From the IMG/VR virus record IMGVR_UViG_3300044613_003770, positions 21,304 through 85,303 of that record: a DNA stretch of 64,000 nt; one strand, written 5' to 3'. The position numbers and the translations under genes were made by a program. Below the pieces are notes generated by a model that saw only the letters and a program-made list of their open reading frames with translations, did no database searches and had not been told where the DNA came from. Of this stretch, positions 45,557 to 57,100 are shown piece by piece. Positions within the stretch are counted from its first letter, which is position 1. Every line of letters begins with the position of its first letter. The stretch comes from a virus.

Positions 45557-46016
45557 CAATTGGGGTTAAATAAAATGTATAAAATTGATTATATGTAAAG
45601 CCAGATGGATTGCCATCACTTTTTATAGCAAATCTTTTGCCGTCAAATTCTACTCTTCTGGCCTCTTTTAAAAAATCAAATCCATCGGCTGGAATTATTA
45701 TTTTTACAGATCCTTTTGGAAAAATTATTTTATTTTGGCTTCCATTATTATAAGAGCCTGCACTCTGTAGCAATTCTTCTTCAGAATTAAGATAATAGAC
45801 TCTAGCATTTATTGTTTTTGATACAAGTTCAAATTCTAGATTTGATTTTGAACCAGTATTTGTCTTATTATATATTGAATTATATTGAGGCGACGAAGCA
45901 ATTAATGTTTTTTTGTTGTTTTTATATACAGTAATTTGACGAGCAAAAGTACCATGTAATATATCAAATAAATTTGCTATATTTGTTTCTTTAGAAGAAT
46001 TTAAAAATCCTGGCAT
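45549..46016 (-). CDS. Head-tail joining region protein (155 aa)
   Basis: Start set at ATG 46016 (MPGFLNSSKETNIANLFDILHG): a TGTAAAAA element stands five bases before it. A longer in-frame ATG at 46064 would overlap the divergent gene's start. It has a helical opening, FARQITVYKNNKKTLIAS, then beta strands (GSVKIIIPADGFDFLKEARRVEFDGKRFAIKSD). The FaRxItvyk...tliaSS opening is known from small phage neck proteins. First gene of the inverted operon. Confidence 0.55.
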   Translation of the reverse strand: MPGFLNSSKETNIANLFDILHGTFARQITVYKNNKKTLIASSPQYNSIYNKTNTGSKSNLEFELVSKTINARVYYLNSEEELLQSAGSYNNGSQNKIIFPKGSVKIIIPADGFDFLKEARRVEFDGKRFAIKSDGNPSGFTYNQFYTFYLTPIDE

Positions 46017-46021
46017 ATTGA

Positions 46022-46029
46022 TTTTTACA
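46022..46029 (-). promoter_or_regulatory. Late promoter element TGTAAAAA
   Basis: - strand AGTGTAAAAA then five bases to ATG 46016; back to back with the start of the + strand gene 46063. Confidence 0.4.
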
Positions 46030-46062
46030 CTTTTATTTTTATAATAAGATAAGGGACACGGC

Positions 46063-46350
46063 ATGAATGCTAAAAAAAATTTATCAGATAGATCTAATCA
46101 TGAATTAGCGTCATTTTTTAAAATGATGTTGATGATGGTGGAAGATATGAAGAAAGATCATGATTTTCATTATCAAAAATTATATGACAATATTCCTAAA
46201 GAATATCACGCTATAATAGATACTGCAAATCATTTTACAGAAGATAAAAAACTTTGGATTAGAAAAAGAATTTTAGATTATGGCAACGAATCTATTAGAA
46301 ATTTGCAATCTGAGATAAATAATTATAGTGTTAGCTTTATATTTAAATAA
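46063..46350 (+). CDS. Small helical hypothetical protein (95 aa)
   Basis: Met/Lys/His-rich helices (HELASFFKMMLMMVEDMKKDHDFHYQKLYDNI), then an ISERKR-like basic segment (LWIRKRILDYGNESIRNLQSEI). GGGA-type Shine-Dalgarno before ATG. It diverges from the inverted operon and leads the + strand tail-chaperone genes. Function unknown. Confidence 0.5.
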   Translation: MNAKKNLSDRSNHELASFFKMMLMMVEDMKKDHDFHYQKLYDNIPKEYHAIIDTANHFTEDKKLWIRKRILDYGNESIRNLQSEINNYSVSFIFK

Positions 46351-46367
46351 TAAAAAAGGTAAAAGGT

Positions 46368-47123
46368 ATGAAATTCAAACAATTATATAAATTCACAATC
46401 GATAAAGAAGTAGAAAAAACTGTTCAGTCATCTAAAAAAGATAAAAAAACTGGAGAAGAGGTTATTACTAAGAAAAAAGTTACTGAAAAAGTTCCAGTAG
46501 AGATTAAAATTAAAAGACCCTCAAGGAGGGAGCTTGAGGAAGCTGAATTAGAATATTCAGTAGAAATGAGTAGATGCGTTAAAAGAGGTATTTTAACAAA
46601 AGCTATGTTAGCTAAAAAATATAGTGACACTGGTGGTATTTTTAGCGAAGAGGAGGCAAAAAATTATACAGTTCTTTATAAAAAACTACTAGACCTCCAG
46701 AATGAATACATCCGCTTGGACTCTGTAGATAAAAAAGATGAGAAGCAGGATATTAAATTTGAAAAAATAAAAGAAGACATAGCTGACACAAAAAGACAAA
46801 TCATTGAGATAGAATCTACATTTCAGTCGTTTTTTGATCATACGGCTGATGTAAAAGCTCAAAATAGACTTCTTTTGTGGTATGCTATTAATTTAACATA
46901 TATTCAAGATCAGGAAGAAGATGAACCATTGCCTTATTTTAATGGTGACGATTTCGAAGAAAAGTTAGAAAATTTTTATAAAAAAGAAGAATCTAATGAT
47001 GATTTTTATAGAGCTGTAGTTAAAAAAGCTTCAACAATAATCGCTTTTTGGTTCTTTAATCAAGCCTCACAACCAGAAGAGTTTGATGCGCTAATTGAAA
47101 AATTAGAAAAAGGACAGCTTTGA
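46368..47123 (+). CDS. Tail assembly chaperone 1, putative (251 aa)
   Basis: The N-terminal half is a Lys-rich strand/loop (KKTGEEVITKKKVTEKVPVEIKIKRPSRRELEEAELEYSVEMSRCVKRG) followed by helical segments with RLLLWYAINLTYIQ and an acidic end. Tape-measure chaperones are always encoded right before the tape measure gene, as here, as two overlapping ORFs. The identification is by position and size plus this conserved chaperone-like opening. Ends in TGA overlapping the TTG of the next gene. Confidence 0.6.
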   Translation: MKFKQLYKFTIDKEVEKTVQSSKKDKKTGEEVITKKKVTEKVPVEIKIKRPSRRELEEAELEYSVEMSRCVKRGILTKAMLAKKYSDTGGIFSEEEAKNYTVLYKKLLDLQNEYIRLDSVDKKDEKQDIKFEKIKEDIADTKRQIIEIESTFQSFFDHTADVKAQNRLLLWYAINLTYIQDQEEDEPLPYFNGDDFEEKLENFYKKEESNDDFYRAVVKKASTIIAFWFFNQASQPEEFDALIEKLEKGQL

Positions 47124-48097
47124 GCGAGGAATTATATATCTCTATAATAGGCGAGGTGTTTGATGGGTATACGGAATTTATTTATAATAATAAACCCGTA
47201 TACCTAAAACATTTTAATATTAGAGATCAAAGATGTATACATAAACACTATGAGAAATATAAATCTATAGCGATTTCAAAAGGTCTTGAAACAGAAGATC
47301 AATTATTAAAAAAAATTAAATCTGATGGTATATGGTCTGACGATGATGATTTAAAGATACATTCATTAGATTTAGAAATAAAAAATTTAAAACAAACTCA
47401 GTCTCAATTGTTTCTACCTTCACAAAAAGAATTAATGGGGGTTGATATTGCTAATAAAATTTCTGAACTTTTATTATTAAAAAGCAAAAAGAAGGAGATT
47501 ATTGGTAAAACGGCTGAAGATTATGCAGCAACAAGATCTAATGAAGAAATGTTGAGATATTTTCTTTTTGAGGACGAAGGATTTGAAAAAAATTTATTTA
47601 ATGAGGAAGAGTTTTCTGAAATAGAGGATTACGAATTAACTTTTTTAATTAATAAGCAAAATGAAATTGCAGAAAGATTATCAGAATTAAATTTACAAAA
47701 ATCTGTATTAAGACCGTTTTTTAGCATGTATATGTCGAGTTGTGAAAATCTTAATCATTTTTATGGCAAGCCTGTAATACAATTATCTATTTATCAATTA
47801 AAGACTGCGATATTTGCAAAAATGTTTTATAATATTTTTCAATATATCGAAGATATCCCAGATAATATTAAAGATGATCCTGAAAAACTTTTATCATATT
47901 CGGATTTGCAAAGAAATAAAGGGAAAAAGGGTCAAATGATTAAAGACGATTCCGCAGCTTCCGCTGTATTTGGAGCAACAAGCGAAGATATGAAATCAAT
48001 ATCTAAAAATACAAATACCGTATCATTGAAAGATGAGCTTGATAAAAATGGCGGCAAATTAAATATGGAACAAATGATGAAATTAGCAGGTTATTAA
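47120..48097 (+). CDS. Tail assembly chaperone 2, putative (325 aa)
   Basis: Starts at TTG 47120 (TTGAGCGAGGAA) in TTGA overlap with the previous stop, with AGGA nine bases before. No ATG exists before residue ~105. It is in the -1 frame relative to chaperone 1, the same relation as the G/GT frameshift pair of many siphophages, but I see no obvious slippery heptamer. Helical (IHKHYEKYKSIAISKGLETEDQLL..., LKTAIFAKMFYNIFQYIEDIP), with a disordered acidic end. Position immediately before the tape measure gene supports the role. Confidence 0.6.
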   Translation: MSEELYISIIGEVFDGYTEFIYNNKPVYLKHFNIRDQRCIHKHYEKYKSIAISKGLETEDQLLKKIKSDGIWSDDDDLKIHSLDLEIKNLKQTQSQLFLPSQKELMGVDIANKISELLLLKSKKKEIIGKTAEDYAATRSNEEMLRYFLFEDEGFEKNLFNEEEFSEIEDYELTFLINKQNEIAERLSELNLQKSVLRPFFSMYMSSCENLNHFYGKPVIQLSIYQLKTAIFAKMFYNIFQYIEDIPDNIKDDPEKLLSYSDLQRNKGKKGQMIKDDSAASAVFGATSEDMKSISKNTNTVSLKDELDKNGGKLNMEQMMKLAGY

Positions 48098-48109
48098 TAT
48101 AAACTTTTG

Positions 48110-48117
48110 TGTAACTA
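48110..48117 (+). promoter_or_regulatory. Late promoter element TGTAACTA
   Basis: TGTGTAACTAA, 17 bases before ATG 48135, identical to the element before the tail fibre gene; GAGG lies between. Confidence 0.5.
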
Positions 48118-48134
48118 ATACAGAGGTTTAGGGT

Positions 48135-51100
48135 ATGCCAATTCAAATTCCAGTAACACAAACAGGTCTCGAAGCAAGTATTCAAGCAGCAGCGCAAAAA
48201 GCTGGGCGTAATTTAAAAATAGACTTAGGGTCTAACGCAAGAAGTATTAATGCTTTATCTCAGCCGTTAGGGAGGATTACTGGCCAAGCAGATGAGTTCA
48301 CTAAATCAATGGAAGCTGCTAATGCTCGCGTATTAGCATTCGGAGCCTCAGTTGGCGTTCTTAATTCGGTCATACAGGGATTTAAATCTTTAGTTACTAC
48401 AACAATTGAGGTTGAAAAATCATTAGCGGATATAAATAGCGTTTTACAAGGTTCAGGCGCACAGCTAAATAAATTTAAAAAAGATATTTTTGATGTAGCA
48501 AGAGAAACTGGTAATTCTTTTAAAACTGTATCAGAAGCGGCTTTGGAATTAAGTCGCCAAGGTTTACCAGCAAATGAAGTCGTTACAAGACTTAAAGATT
48601 CAATGATATTGGCTAGACTTTCTGGTCTCGATGCAGCACAATCTGTAGAGGGATTAACGGCGGCAGTTAACTCATTTTCAAAAGAAGGCTTAACATCGTC
48701 TCAAGTTTTAAATAAAATTTCTAACGCAGCTGCTAAATACGCTGTTTCTGAAAGAGATTTGATTGAAGGTTTTAAAAGATCTGCTTCAGTTGCACAACAG
48801 GCTGGCGTAAGCATTGATGAATTAGGCGGTATTATTACTGCGGTTCAACAAAAATCAGCTCGCGGTGGAGCCGTTATTGGCAACTCGTTTAAAACCATTT
48901 TTACAAGAATACAGAGACCAGAAAGCTTAAAATTATTAGAAGAAATTGGTGTTAAGGTTTTAGATTTAAAGGGTAATGTAGTTCCAGCTACAAAACTACT
49001 TGAGGGTTTAGCTTCAAAAATTTCTGGTCTTAATGATGTTGAGGTTGCAAGTATTACTGAAAAAATTGGCGGCGGATTTCAAATCGCTCCATTACTGTCT
49101 GCGTTAGATGATTATAGTAGCAAGGCTTCAGTTGCGCGTGGAGCGACTGAAGCTTTTTTAAATGCTGGTACTGAAGCTTATCAAAGAAATGCAGCGTTGA
49201 ATCAAACAATGGCGGCTGCAATTAATGAAGCGTCAGTTAATTTAAAAGAATTTGCAAACACCTTGGGCGAAATTGGCGTGACGAAAGGTTTAAGTAATGT
49301 TTTGTCGTTTTTTAATACTTTTATTTCAGATGTTCAGGATCTTTTAGAAGGCGAGGGATTGGGTTCTAAATTCGCTAGATCAATCGTTGAGGGTATAGGA
49401 AATGTTTTATCTGGTCCTGGTTTGGCTATATTTGGTGGCATAATATTAAAACTAACGACAGATTTAGTTAAGTTCGGAACGCAAAGTTTAAAAACATTTT
49501 TTAATATCGGCAGTGCGGCAAAAGAAATAAATACATTACAAGGCTCCATAGCTAGTACTCTATTAAGAAACAAAGATATACAAGCTCAAATATTAGCTTT
49601 AGAAGGAAATAGGGCTGCGCAAGCTAGATTTTTTACTACAGCTTTAAATGAGCAGTATTCCACTATGCAGAAAATGCAAAATATTGCCGCTTCAATAGCT
49701 CCTGCAGTTTATGGAGGAACAGTTTCAAGTAAAAAAAGTAGCGGTAAAAACGCTGCGGGTGGTTATATGCCAGCCATCTCTCAGGAATCGCGTGATATTA
49801 GTCGTGGAGTTGGTGGAGCAAGAGGTGGCGATAGGCCAGTAGTAATTCCAAATTTTGCATTTGGTGGTGGCAAAAAAGGAACGATGGTCGCTCATACTGG
49901 TGAATATATTGTTCCTAATTTTGCAGGAGGTGGTTCAGCTATCTTTAATAGAGATATGGTTAGATCAATGGGTCTTCCAGCTGGTGCTAAAAAGATTGGT
50001 GCTGCTGGAGGATTTATACCAAATTTTGCTGAATGGTATAATCGTGATACTACAAAAGTAAAAACTTCAACATCAATGCCTACTACCGCTGGGGATTGGA
50101 TAAAGGTTAGATCTAGTTCTGAAAGTATTAGAAAATACTCAGAGAATGTGGATCAATATAAAGTTCGTGATACTGATTTTTATTTATTTCCAGATGGAAC
50201 AGGTTCCCGTGGAAATACTGTTAGAGATACTTTAGGGAGAAATAAATCTAGAGCTGTTGAAAAAGCAGAAGAAGAACAAGAAAAAGTTAATAAAGCTGGA
50301 TCTTTCACTTTAAACGCTGATCAATTAGGTGGTATCGGTTTAATCTCACCAAGATTTGGTAAAAGTGGTGTAGGTTCAGTTGATACAAAAATGACAGCGG
50401 GTGAAGTTGCGTTTTTTAATCAAAATGAAAAATCATTTCCAATTGATAAAAATAAATACATAAAATTATTAGGAATAAAAACAGCTAACACACCAAGTGG
50501 AAGAAGTTTCCAACAATTACAAGGGGATGTGAGTGAATTATTTGCTGGTGGAGTTGTTGATCTTGCTTATAGATTATATGGTGGGACTTTTGATCCAGCA
50601 AGTGGTGGAGAATTTACTCAAAAATTAAGAGCTTTATCTCCAGATAAAAAACAACAATTAATACCAGCCGCCGCACAAGGTGATTTATTTGAAGCTGCTG
50701 GAAAAGTGGCTTTAGGTAGTATTCAAAATTTAGAATCATTATTTAATCAATCAGACCAAAATAGACCATTTGATTTTAATAATAGAGCTGCGATGCAGAA
50801 AATGTTTGGTTTTGATGTTGGAAAAGGTGAAGCTAAAAGAGGTGGAGAAGGAGACTCTTTGGCTGCTTTTTTAGGCACAAAACAAGTTAAAGGTATTATT
50901 ACAAAAGTATTTAATGATCCAGAGTATTCTCCGAAAGCGTTAGATGCTTTAAAAGCTCAAGGAGCTTTTAGTATAGAGATGCAAAGACAGAAAAAAGAAA
51001 AAGAAATCTCTAATGCTATAAGTGGTTTCGTTCCTAACTTTGCTTCATATCCATATAAATTATCTACGCTTGCTCCAACTGAAAAAGAAGGACAAAGATC

Positions 51101-54100
51101 TTACTCAAAATGGGAAAAATGGAATCAACTTTCAGGCGAAGAAAAGAAAAACACACCATATAAAAGTAAGGTCATAAATAATCCTTATGCTATTAAGCAA
51201 TTCAATCAAGGATTACGTTTAAATCCTAATGTAGAAAAAGATGATAAAGTTGATTCACTTGGATTTAGGGTGACAAAAGTACCTATTTATGACGAAAAAT
51301 TAAAAGAAGAAATCATAAATAAAAAAAATTCTAAAGAAGCGGGTAGAAGATTTGAAAAGTTGGCGCTTGAATTTTTAAAATATAATGATGGTTCTGAATT
51401 TTTATATAACAGAGATAAAAGTTCTGTAGATGGATTTAAATTTAAGGGGAATAAAAATATAGATTTATTAGAAGTTAAAGCTGGTGAATGGAATGCTTCA
51501 GAAGTTCAAAATAAATTTGGTAGATTTGTGCCAGAGAACATCAACCTATCTGGCTCATCTTTGATAAAAGAAGAATTAAATAAACTTTTTACAGAAGGTG
51601 TTCCAAGAGAACAAGATGTAATTAAATTAAATAATACATTAGCTATTCCAGATATAGAAGGATATAGTGGGAAAATTAAAGCTGGTGGTAAAGCAGATCC
51701 AAATAAAAAACAAAAAGATTTTTATGATGCCTTTTCAGTATCTCAATTATCTCAAGCTCAAAATGCAAAACTTAAAAAGGGTTCAATGGGTTATATCCCT
51801 AATTTCGTAAACCAAAAATACGTAATGGATACTCTTGCTAGAATAAAAGCTGGCACAAGCGGCTTTTCAAAACAAGAACAAGAAACATTTTTAAATAAAT
51901 TTGGCGCAAAATCTACTGGAAGAAAAATTTCTCTTAGAGAAGTTTATGATAAATTAGACGGTGATATCGGTATCTCAGCATTGATTGATAAAGCTTATGT
52001 GGCAGCTGGACCGACAGCCTCAAATGAAGATGTTTATAGAGTATTTGAAAAACAAATTAAAGCAAATCCATATGCACTAAGAGGTCTTGTAAGCAAAAAA
52101 GGTTTTATTCCAAACTTCGCAGATCCACTTAAAGAAGCTATTGGTCGCGAAATATCCGCTGGTGTTCCAGCTTCACAAATTTATGTAGACCAAAATTCAT
52201 CATTAAAGAACTCCATGAATCCAATGGGATTAATGGTTGCTAATCGTCGTGATGAACCAGCTGGTGGTATACAAGGAATTAATCGCGCAAGAAAAGAAGG
52301 CGCTAATCCAATGTTGTATGGCGCGGCTGATGGATTTATTCCTAATTATGCTCCACAACTTGGAGAGGCAACAAGGTCTGATATGGGTAGAACCAGAATT
52401 AGTGATCAAGCAATAACTGATTTTAATAATTCCTTAAAAGGGGTTTCTGATCAACTAAGAAAAGGATCTATATCTTTTGCTGATGCTAATTTGAAAGTTG
52501 ATCAATTGGCTAAATCTACTGGATCGACACAAGCACAAGTCATGAAACTTGGAGCCGTTGGTCAGGGTTTAATTACAGCATACAACAATGAACTTCAAGC
52601 TAGAAATCAAAAAGCTAAAGAATTAAAAGAACAGAGAGCGGGTAGAAGCACAGAAACTGCAGGTTCTAAAGGATCAAGAGACATGCTTGGCACTATTTTT
52701 GCAGTACAGGCTGGATTATCATTATTAACTGGCGCGACTAATGACTCCACTAATGCTTTAGTAAGATATACCAATGTTATTTCAAATTCATTAGGAAATA
52801 TCACAACCGCTGCTTTTGCGGCAAGCGCATTTAAAGATATGGCCACAACAGGCAAGGGGCTTGTTGGGGTATTTGGAAAATTAGGAGTTGCTGGCGCAGC
52901 CGTTGGTGCTGCATTTGCATTATTTGAAGGCGGCAAACAGCTTTATTATGAATATTCAGGAGCCAATAAAAGAGCATCGGATGCCGCTAATATTTTAGCT
53001 TCATCTGCAGAAAAGGCGGCAGTTAGATTAGAAAATTTAAATCCAGAATCTAAAGAGAGTATTAATAAAACAGTTGAGGATATTATTAAAAAACTTAATA
53101 TCCAAGTGAGTGAACCAGAACTCCCAAAATTAAAAGAAGCAATAACAACTGGATTACTTGGCACTTCAAGAACTAATGTTGAAGGTATACTTAGGGAAAA
53201 TCTCACACCTAGTAAATTACAAAAAAAAGAAATAGATACTTCTGAACCATCCCTAATGGATGCATTAAGAGCTGGAGCTGCATCTTCGCCTGGTACTATG
53301 GTTCCAAATGTTAAATATAAATACACTACAGAGGAAGCATTGACTGGAGACCCATTAAAAGCAATAGCAGCTTTGGCTGAACAAGGTGTTTCTGGGCAGG
53401 GTGCAACTTTAATGGGGCCATTCTTATCTCTCGTAAAAGAAGCAAAAAATGCAGAGGAACTTTCTTCGTTTTTGGCTAATCCAAAATTAAATGAAAAAAT
53501 TAATGAAAACTTAAAAAATATAGATACAAAAAGTTTATTTGATTTGACAGATATAAATAAAACTTTTGAGCAAGTGTCAATACTTAATAACAGTAAGGAT
53601 TTTGCTAAAACATTTGAGGCTATGGAAGGTAAAACATCCCTTGTGAGTAGCTTAAAAGAACAAGAAGCATCTATTGCAATAATTTATGAGTTTGTAAAAT
53701 TAATACAAGCCGCAAGAGAAGAAACAGAAAAAAATGCTACCATAGAAACGGCAAAACAAGAACAAGCTTTATCGAGAGCATTACAAGATTCTCTTAAAAA
53801 ATCAGTCTTAGAGAGGCCAACAAAAACGATGCAACAAGCTGGTTCTCTTTTAGAGTCATCTTTAGAAATATCTAACAAACAAAAATTACTGCAAATTACT
53901 GGAGATCTGTCTATTTCTGAAGATTTAAGAAAACAAAAATTAGAAGAAGTCAATCATCAATATGAAATTTCTAAAATTGGATTACAAAACCAATTAAAAT
54001 TAATAAAACAATTAGATTCTTCTTTAGAAAAAATATCCTCTGGAGATATTTTAGGTTTTGGTTCAAACTCTGAACAAGCAGCTAAACAAGCAAAAGCTTT

Positions 54101-57100
54101 TATTGAAAAATTTACTTCAGATCCAAATAATCAAAACGCTCTTGAAGGTTTATTGGCGGGTAATAAAAATCAAAATTTTATTAATCAATTAAGATCTCAA
54201 GTCCAAACAGGAGCTAATTTATTTAATACACCAGGAAAACAAGATGAGCTTATAAGAATAATAAAAGAATATTATGAATTAACACAGGATATCACTCTTG
54301 AAGAGAAAACACAAATAAACAATAAGCAAAAACTTTTTGAAGCATCTCAAAAAGAGCTTTCTATAGAAAAACAGCGTCAAAATCTTATTGAAAAAGGTAA
54401 CTTATATATAAAAACCGCGCAGAGCAGATTAACTGGCAGAATAGAAGATATTTCAAATGAATCACAATTAAATGAAGCTAGAAAAAATCTTGAAATAAAA
54501 AGATTTGAAAAAACTGGCAAAACTGTAGATCCACGCGAAAACGAAAGAATAATTGAATCTATCAATGAAAAATATTTTAAATTACAACAAGATTTAAATG
54601 ATCAAAAGGCTGAAGCAGAAATAAAACTCGAAATAACAAGAGGTCTAAAAATAGATGACAACATAACTTCTTTAGGCGCAAACACAACAGCAATTGGAAG
54701 TGTTCAAGATGCATTGATTAATAATGTACTACCAGTATTAAATACTTTGCCAAAAAACATGGCGGAACAATTAAAGAATGCTGTGTTAGGTTTAAATAAC
54801 GGCGGTCAACCTGTTCCTCAAACAGCGCAGACAACAAGCGGAGTAAGTGGTACTATTGGAATGCCATATAGAGCAAATACAAGTAGCGGCGATGTTAAAT
54901 CTTTATTGGATTTAGTGAGTAAAGAAATTAGCTCAGATCCTAAATACCTTGCTGCTGTTTATGGAAATGTAATGAAAGAATCTGGTGGTAAACCAATCAC
55001 AGAAGCTTCTGATTATTCTAATACAGATAATAAAAGAATAAGATCAATTTTTGGTGATAGGGTTAACTGGATGACAGATGAAGACTTATCCGAGCTTAAA
55101 AAAGATCCTATGTTTTTGGGAAAAATGTATGGTCCAAAATATCAAATAGGTAAAAATCTTGGTAATAAAAGCGAGGAAGAAGGTTTTAACTATAGGGGAC
55201 GTGGATATGTTCAGATAACTGGTAGAAAGGCTTATGAAGAAGCTGGAAAGGCTATTGGTAAAGACTTACTACGTGATCCAGACTTAGCTGCACATCCAGA
55301 AATTGCAAAACAAATTGCTGTTTGGCAGTTAAGAGATAGAAAAGATCAATTTACTGGAGGCGGTTTCAATAAATTATTACTAGAAGGTGATCAATCTAAA
55401 ATTAATAAAGCTGTAACTAGTCAATTCGCTGGTCAATCAGCTAATAGAGGATACTTAGGCGATTTATTAAAAATAGTTGATAATTTTGCTGATAAATTTT
55501 TAAAAGGTTCGACTGATCTGGGAGGTTCTTTAGATAATACGAGTAAAAACTTTTTACAGGCTTCTGGTTATCTTGAAGAAACATCTTCTACAGCACAGAC
55601 GAATATTGATAATCTTAGATTAGAGTTAGCTGGTAAAGATAGAAATAAAGCGCCTAATCAAGATCTTCAAGATAAAATTAGGCGTATAGTTGCTGAAACA
55701 TATGGACCTAGTGCAATAGCTACAATTTATAGCGGCATGGGTTATACCCCAGGCGGATCAAGAAGACATGAACCCCAAGAAGGTGGAAAAGCTGCGGATA
55801 TATATGTTGAAATAGATGGAAAAAAAGTTACAGGCGAGGAATTAGCTAAACTTGGAGCAAGGTGGGTTACTGGTGGATATGGTAGTGCTGGTTATGGAAT
55901 GGACTATCAAGGCATTAAAGGTAGTGGAATTCATTTAGATACTTTTACCAAAGATCAGTTGAAATCAGGAGAGGGATTAAGCTGGGGGTATGGTGGACAA
56001 ACAGGTTCTATGTTGAAAAATCTAATAAGTAGAATGGGAGGCGAACCAGGTGTTAGCGCTTCAGCGTTAGCTAATCAAACATTATCTCAAACAAATCCAA
56101 TATATCAGGCTGGAGAAAGAATTTCGGGAATTTCAGATTCAACCGCAAGAACTGAATCCGCGCTAGAAGAGGCAAAAAAATTGGTTGATAGAACTGGGAA
56201 AAGCGACGAGGAGATAAAGAAAAAAATCAATGAAATAGCCAACCAAATTATTGCAGCTAGTGATGCTATCATATCAAAGGGTAAAACCAAAACAACGGCT
56301 GACGCATTAAATCAACTTAGTAAACAAAATACAAAGTTAGAAGCACAACCAGGTACATTTGCTAGTGGATTTACTACTGGAATGGAGAATATAAATAAAG
56401 AAATAGCAGGTTTCTCCGAACAAATAGGCGAAAAAGTGCCAGCACTATTTGCCGATAATATGGCAAAGGCAATGGAAGATGCTATATTAAATGGTGAAGA
56501 CTTAGAAACATCTTTAAGAAGTGCGGCAACAGCGTTTTTAACAGAAATAAATAGATCTAACTTTAAGAATTTAGCCAATATATTTACTAGTGGATTACAG
56601 CAAGCTGGTAGTTCAATATTTAGCTTATTTACTCAAAGAGCTTCTGGTGGACCAATTACTGGTGGTTCTGGAACAAAAGACGATGTGCCAGCATTATTAA
56701 TGGGCGGCGAGTTTGTTATGAATAAAAAATCCGTATCTAAATACGGCATGAATTTCATGAACCAGTTAAATAATGGAAATCTTCCAAAATTTGCAAAAGG
56801 TGGTTCTGTAGAAGAGATATCTGATATAAGTAAAATAGGAAAACAAACCATTTTTTCTGGTAAAGTTGGATCAGAAATTGTAGGGCAATATGATGAGGGT
56901 AAAGCGCCAAGGCAAGTTGCTACTGGTGGAGGGTTTTATTCTCCAGGTATGTATGGATCTGGGTCTATAATAGGAAAAGCGGATTTGTTAGCTTTTGCTA
57001 CGCAGTCACAAACCTCTGGAGCAAAAGATGTAATTATGAATGAAGATAAATTAGCATATGCTAGTTTAGAGCCAGAAAGCGCTAGATTGACCGTAAGCGG

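Noticed and set aside
45549-46064. Start at 46064 for the neck gene
   Set aside because: It would overlap the divergent gene's start codon. A TGTAA late element sits right before the internal ATG 46016.
46368-48097. Classical -1 programmed frameshift in the chaperone pair
   Set aside because: The end of the first ORF (TTA GAA AAA GGA CAG CTT TGA) has no X-XXY-YYZ heptamer in frame, and a TTG start with Shine-Dalgarno is available.
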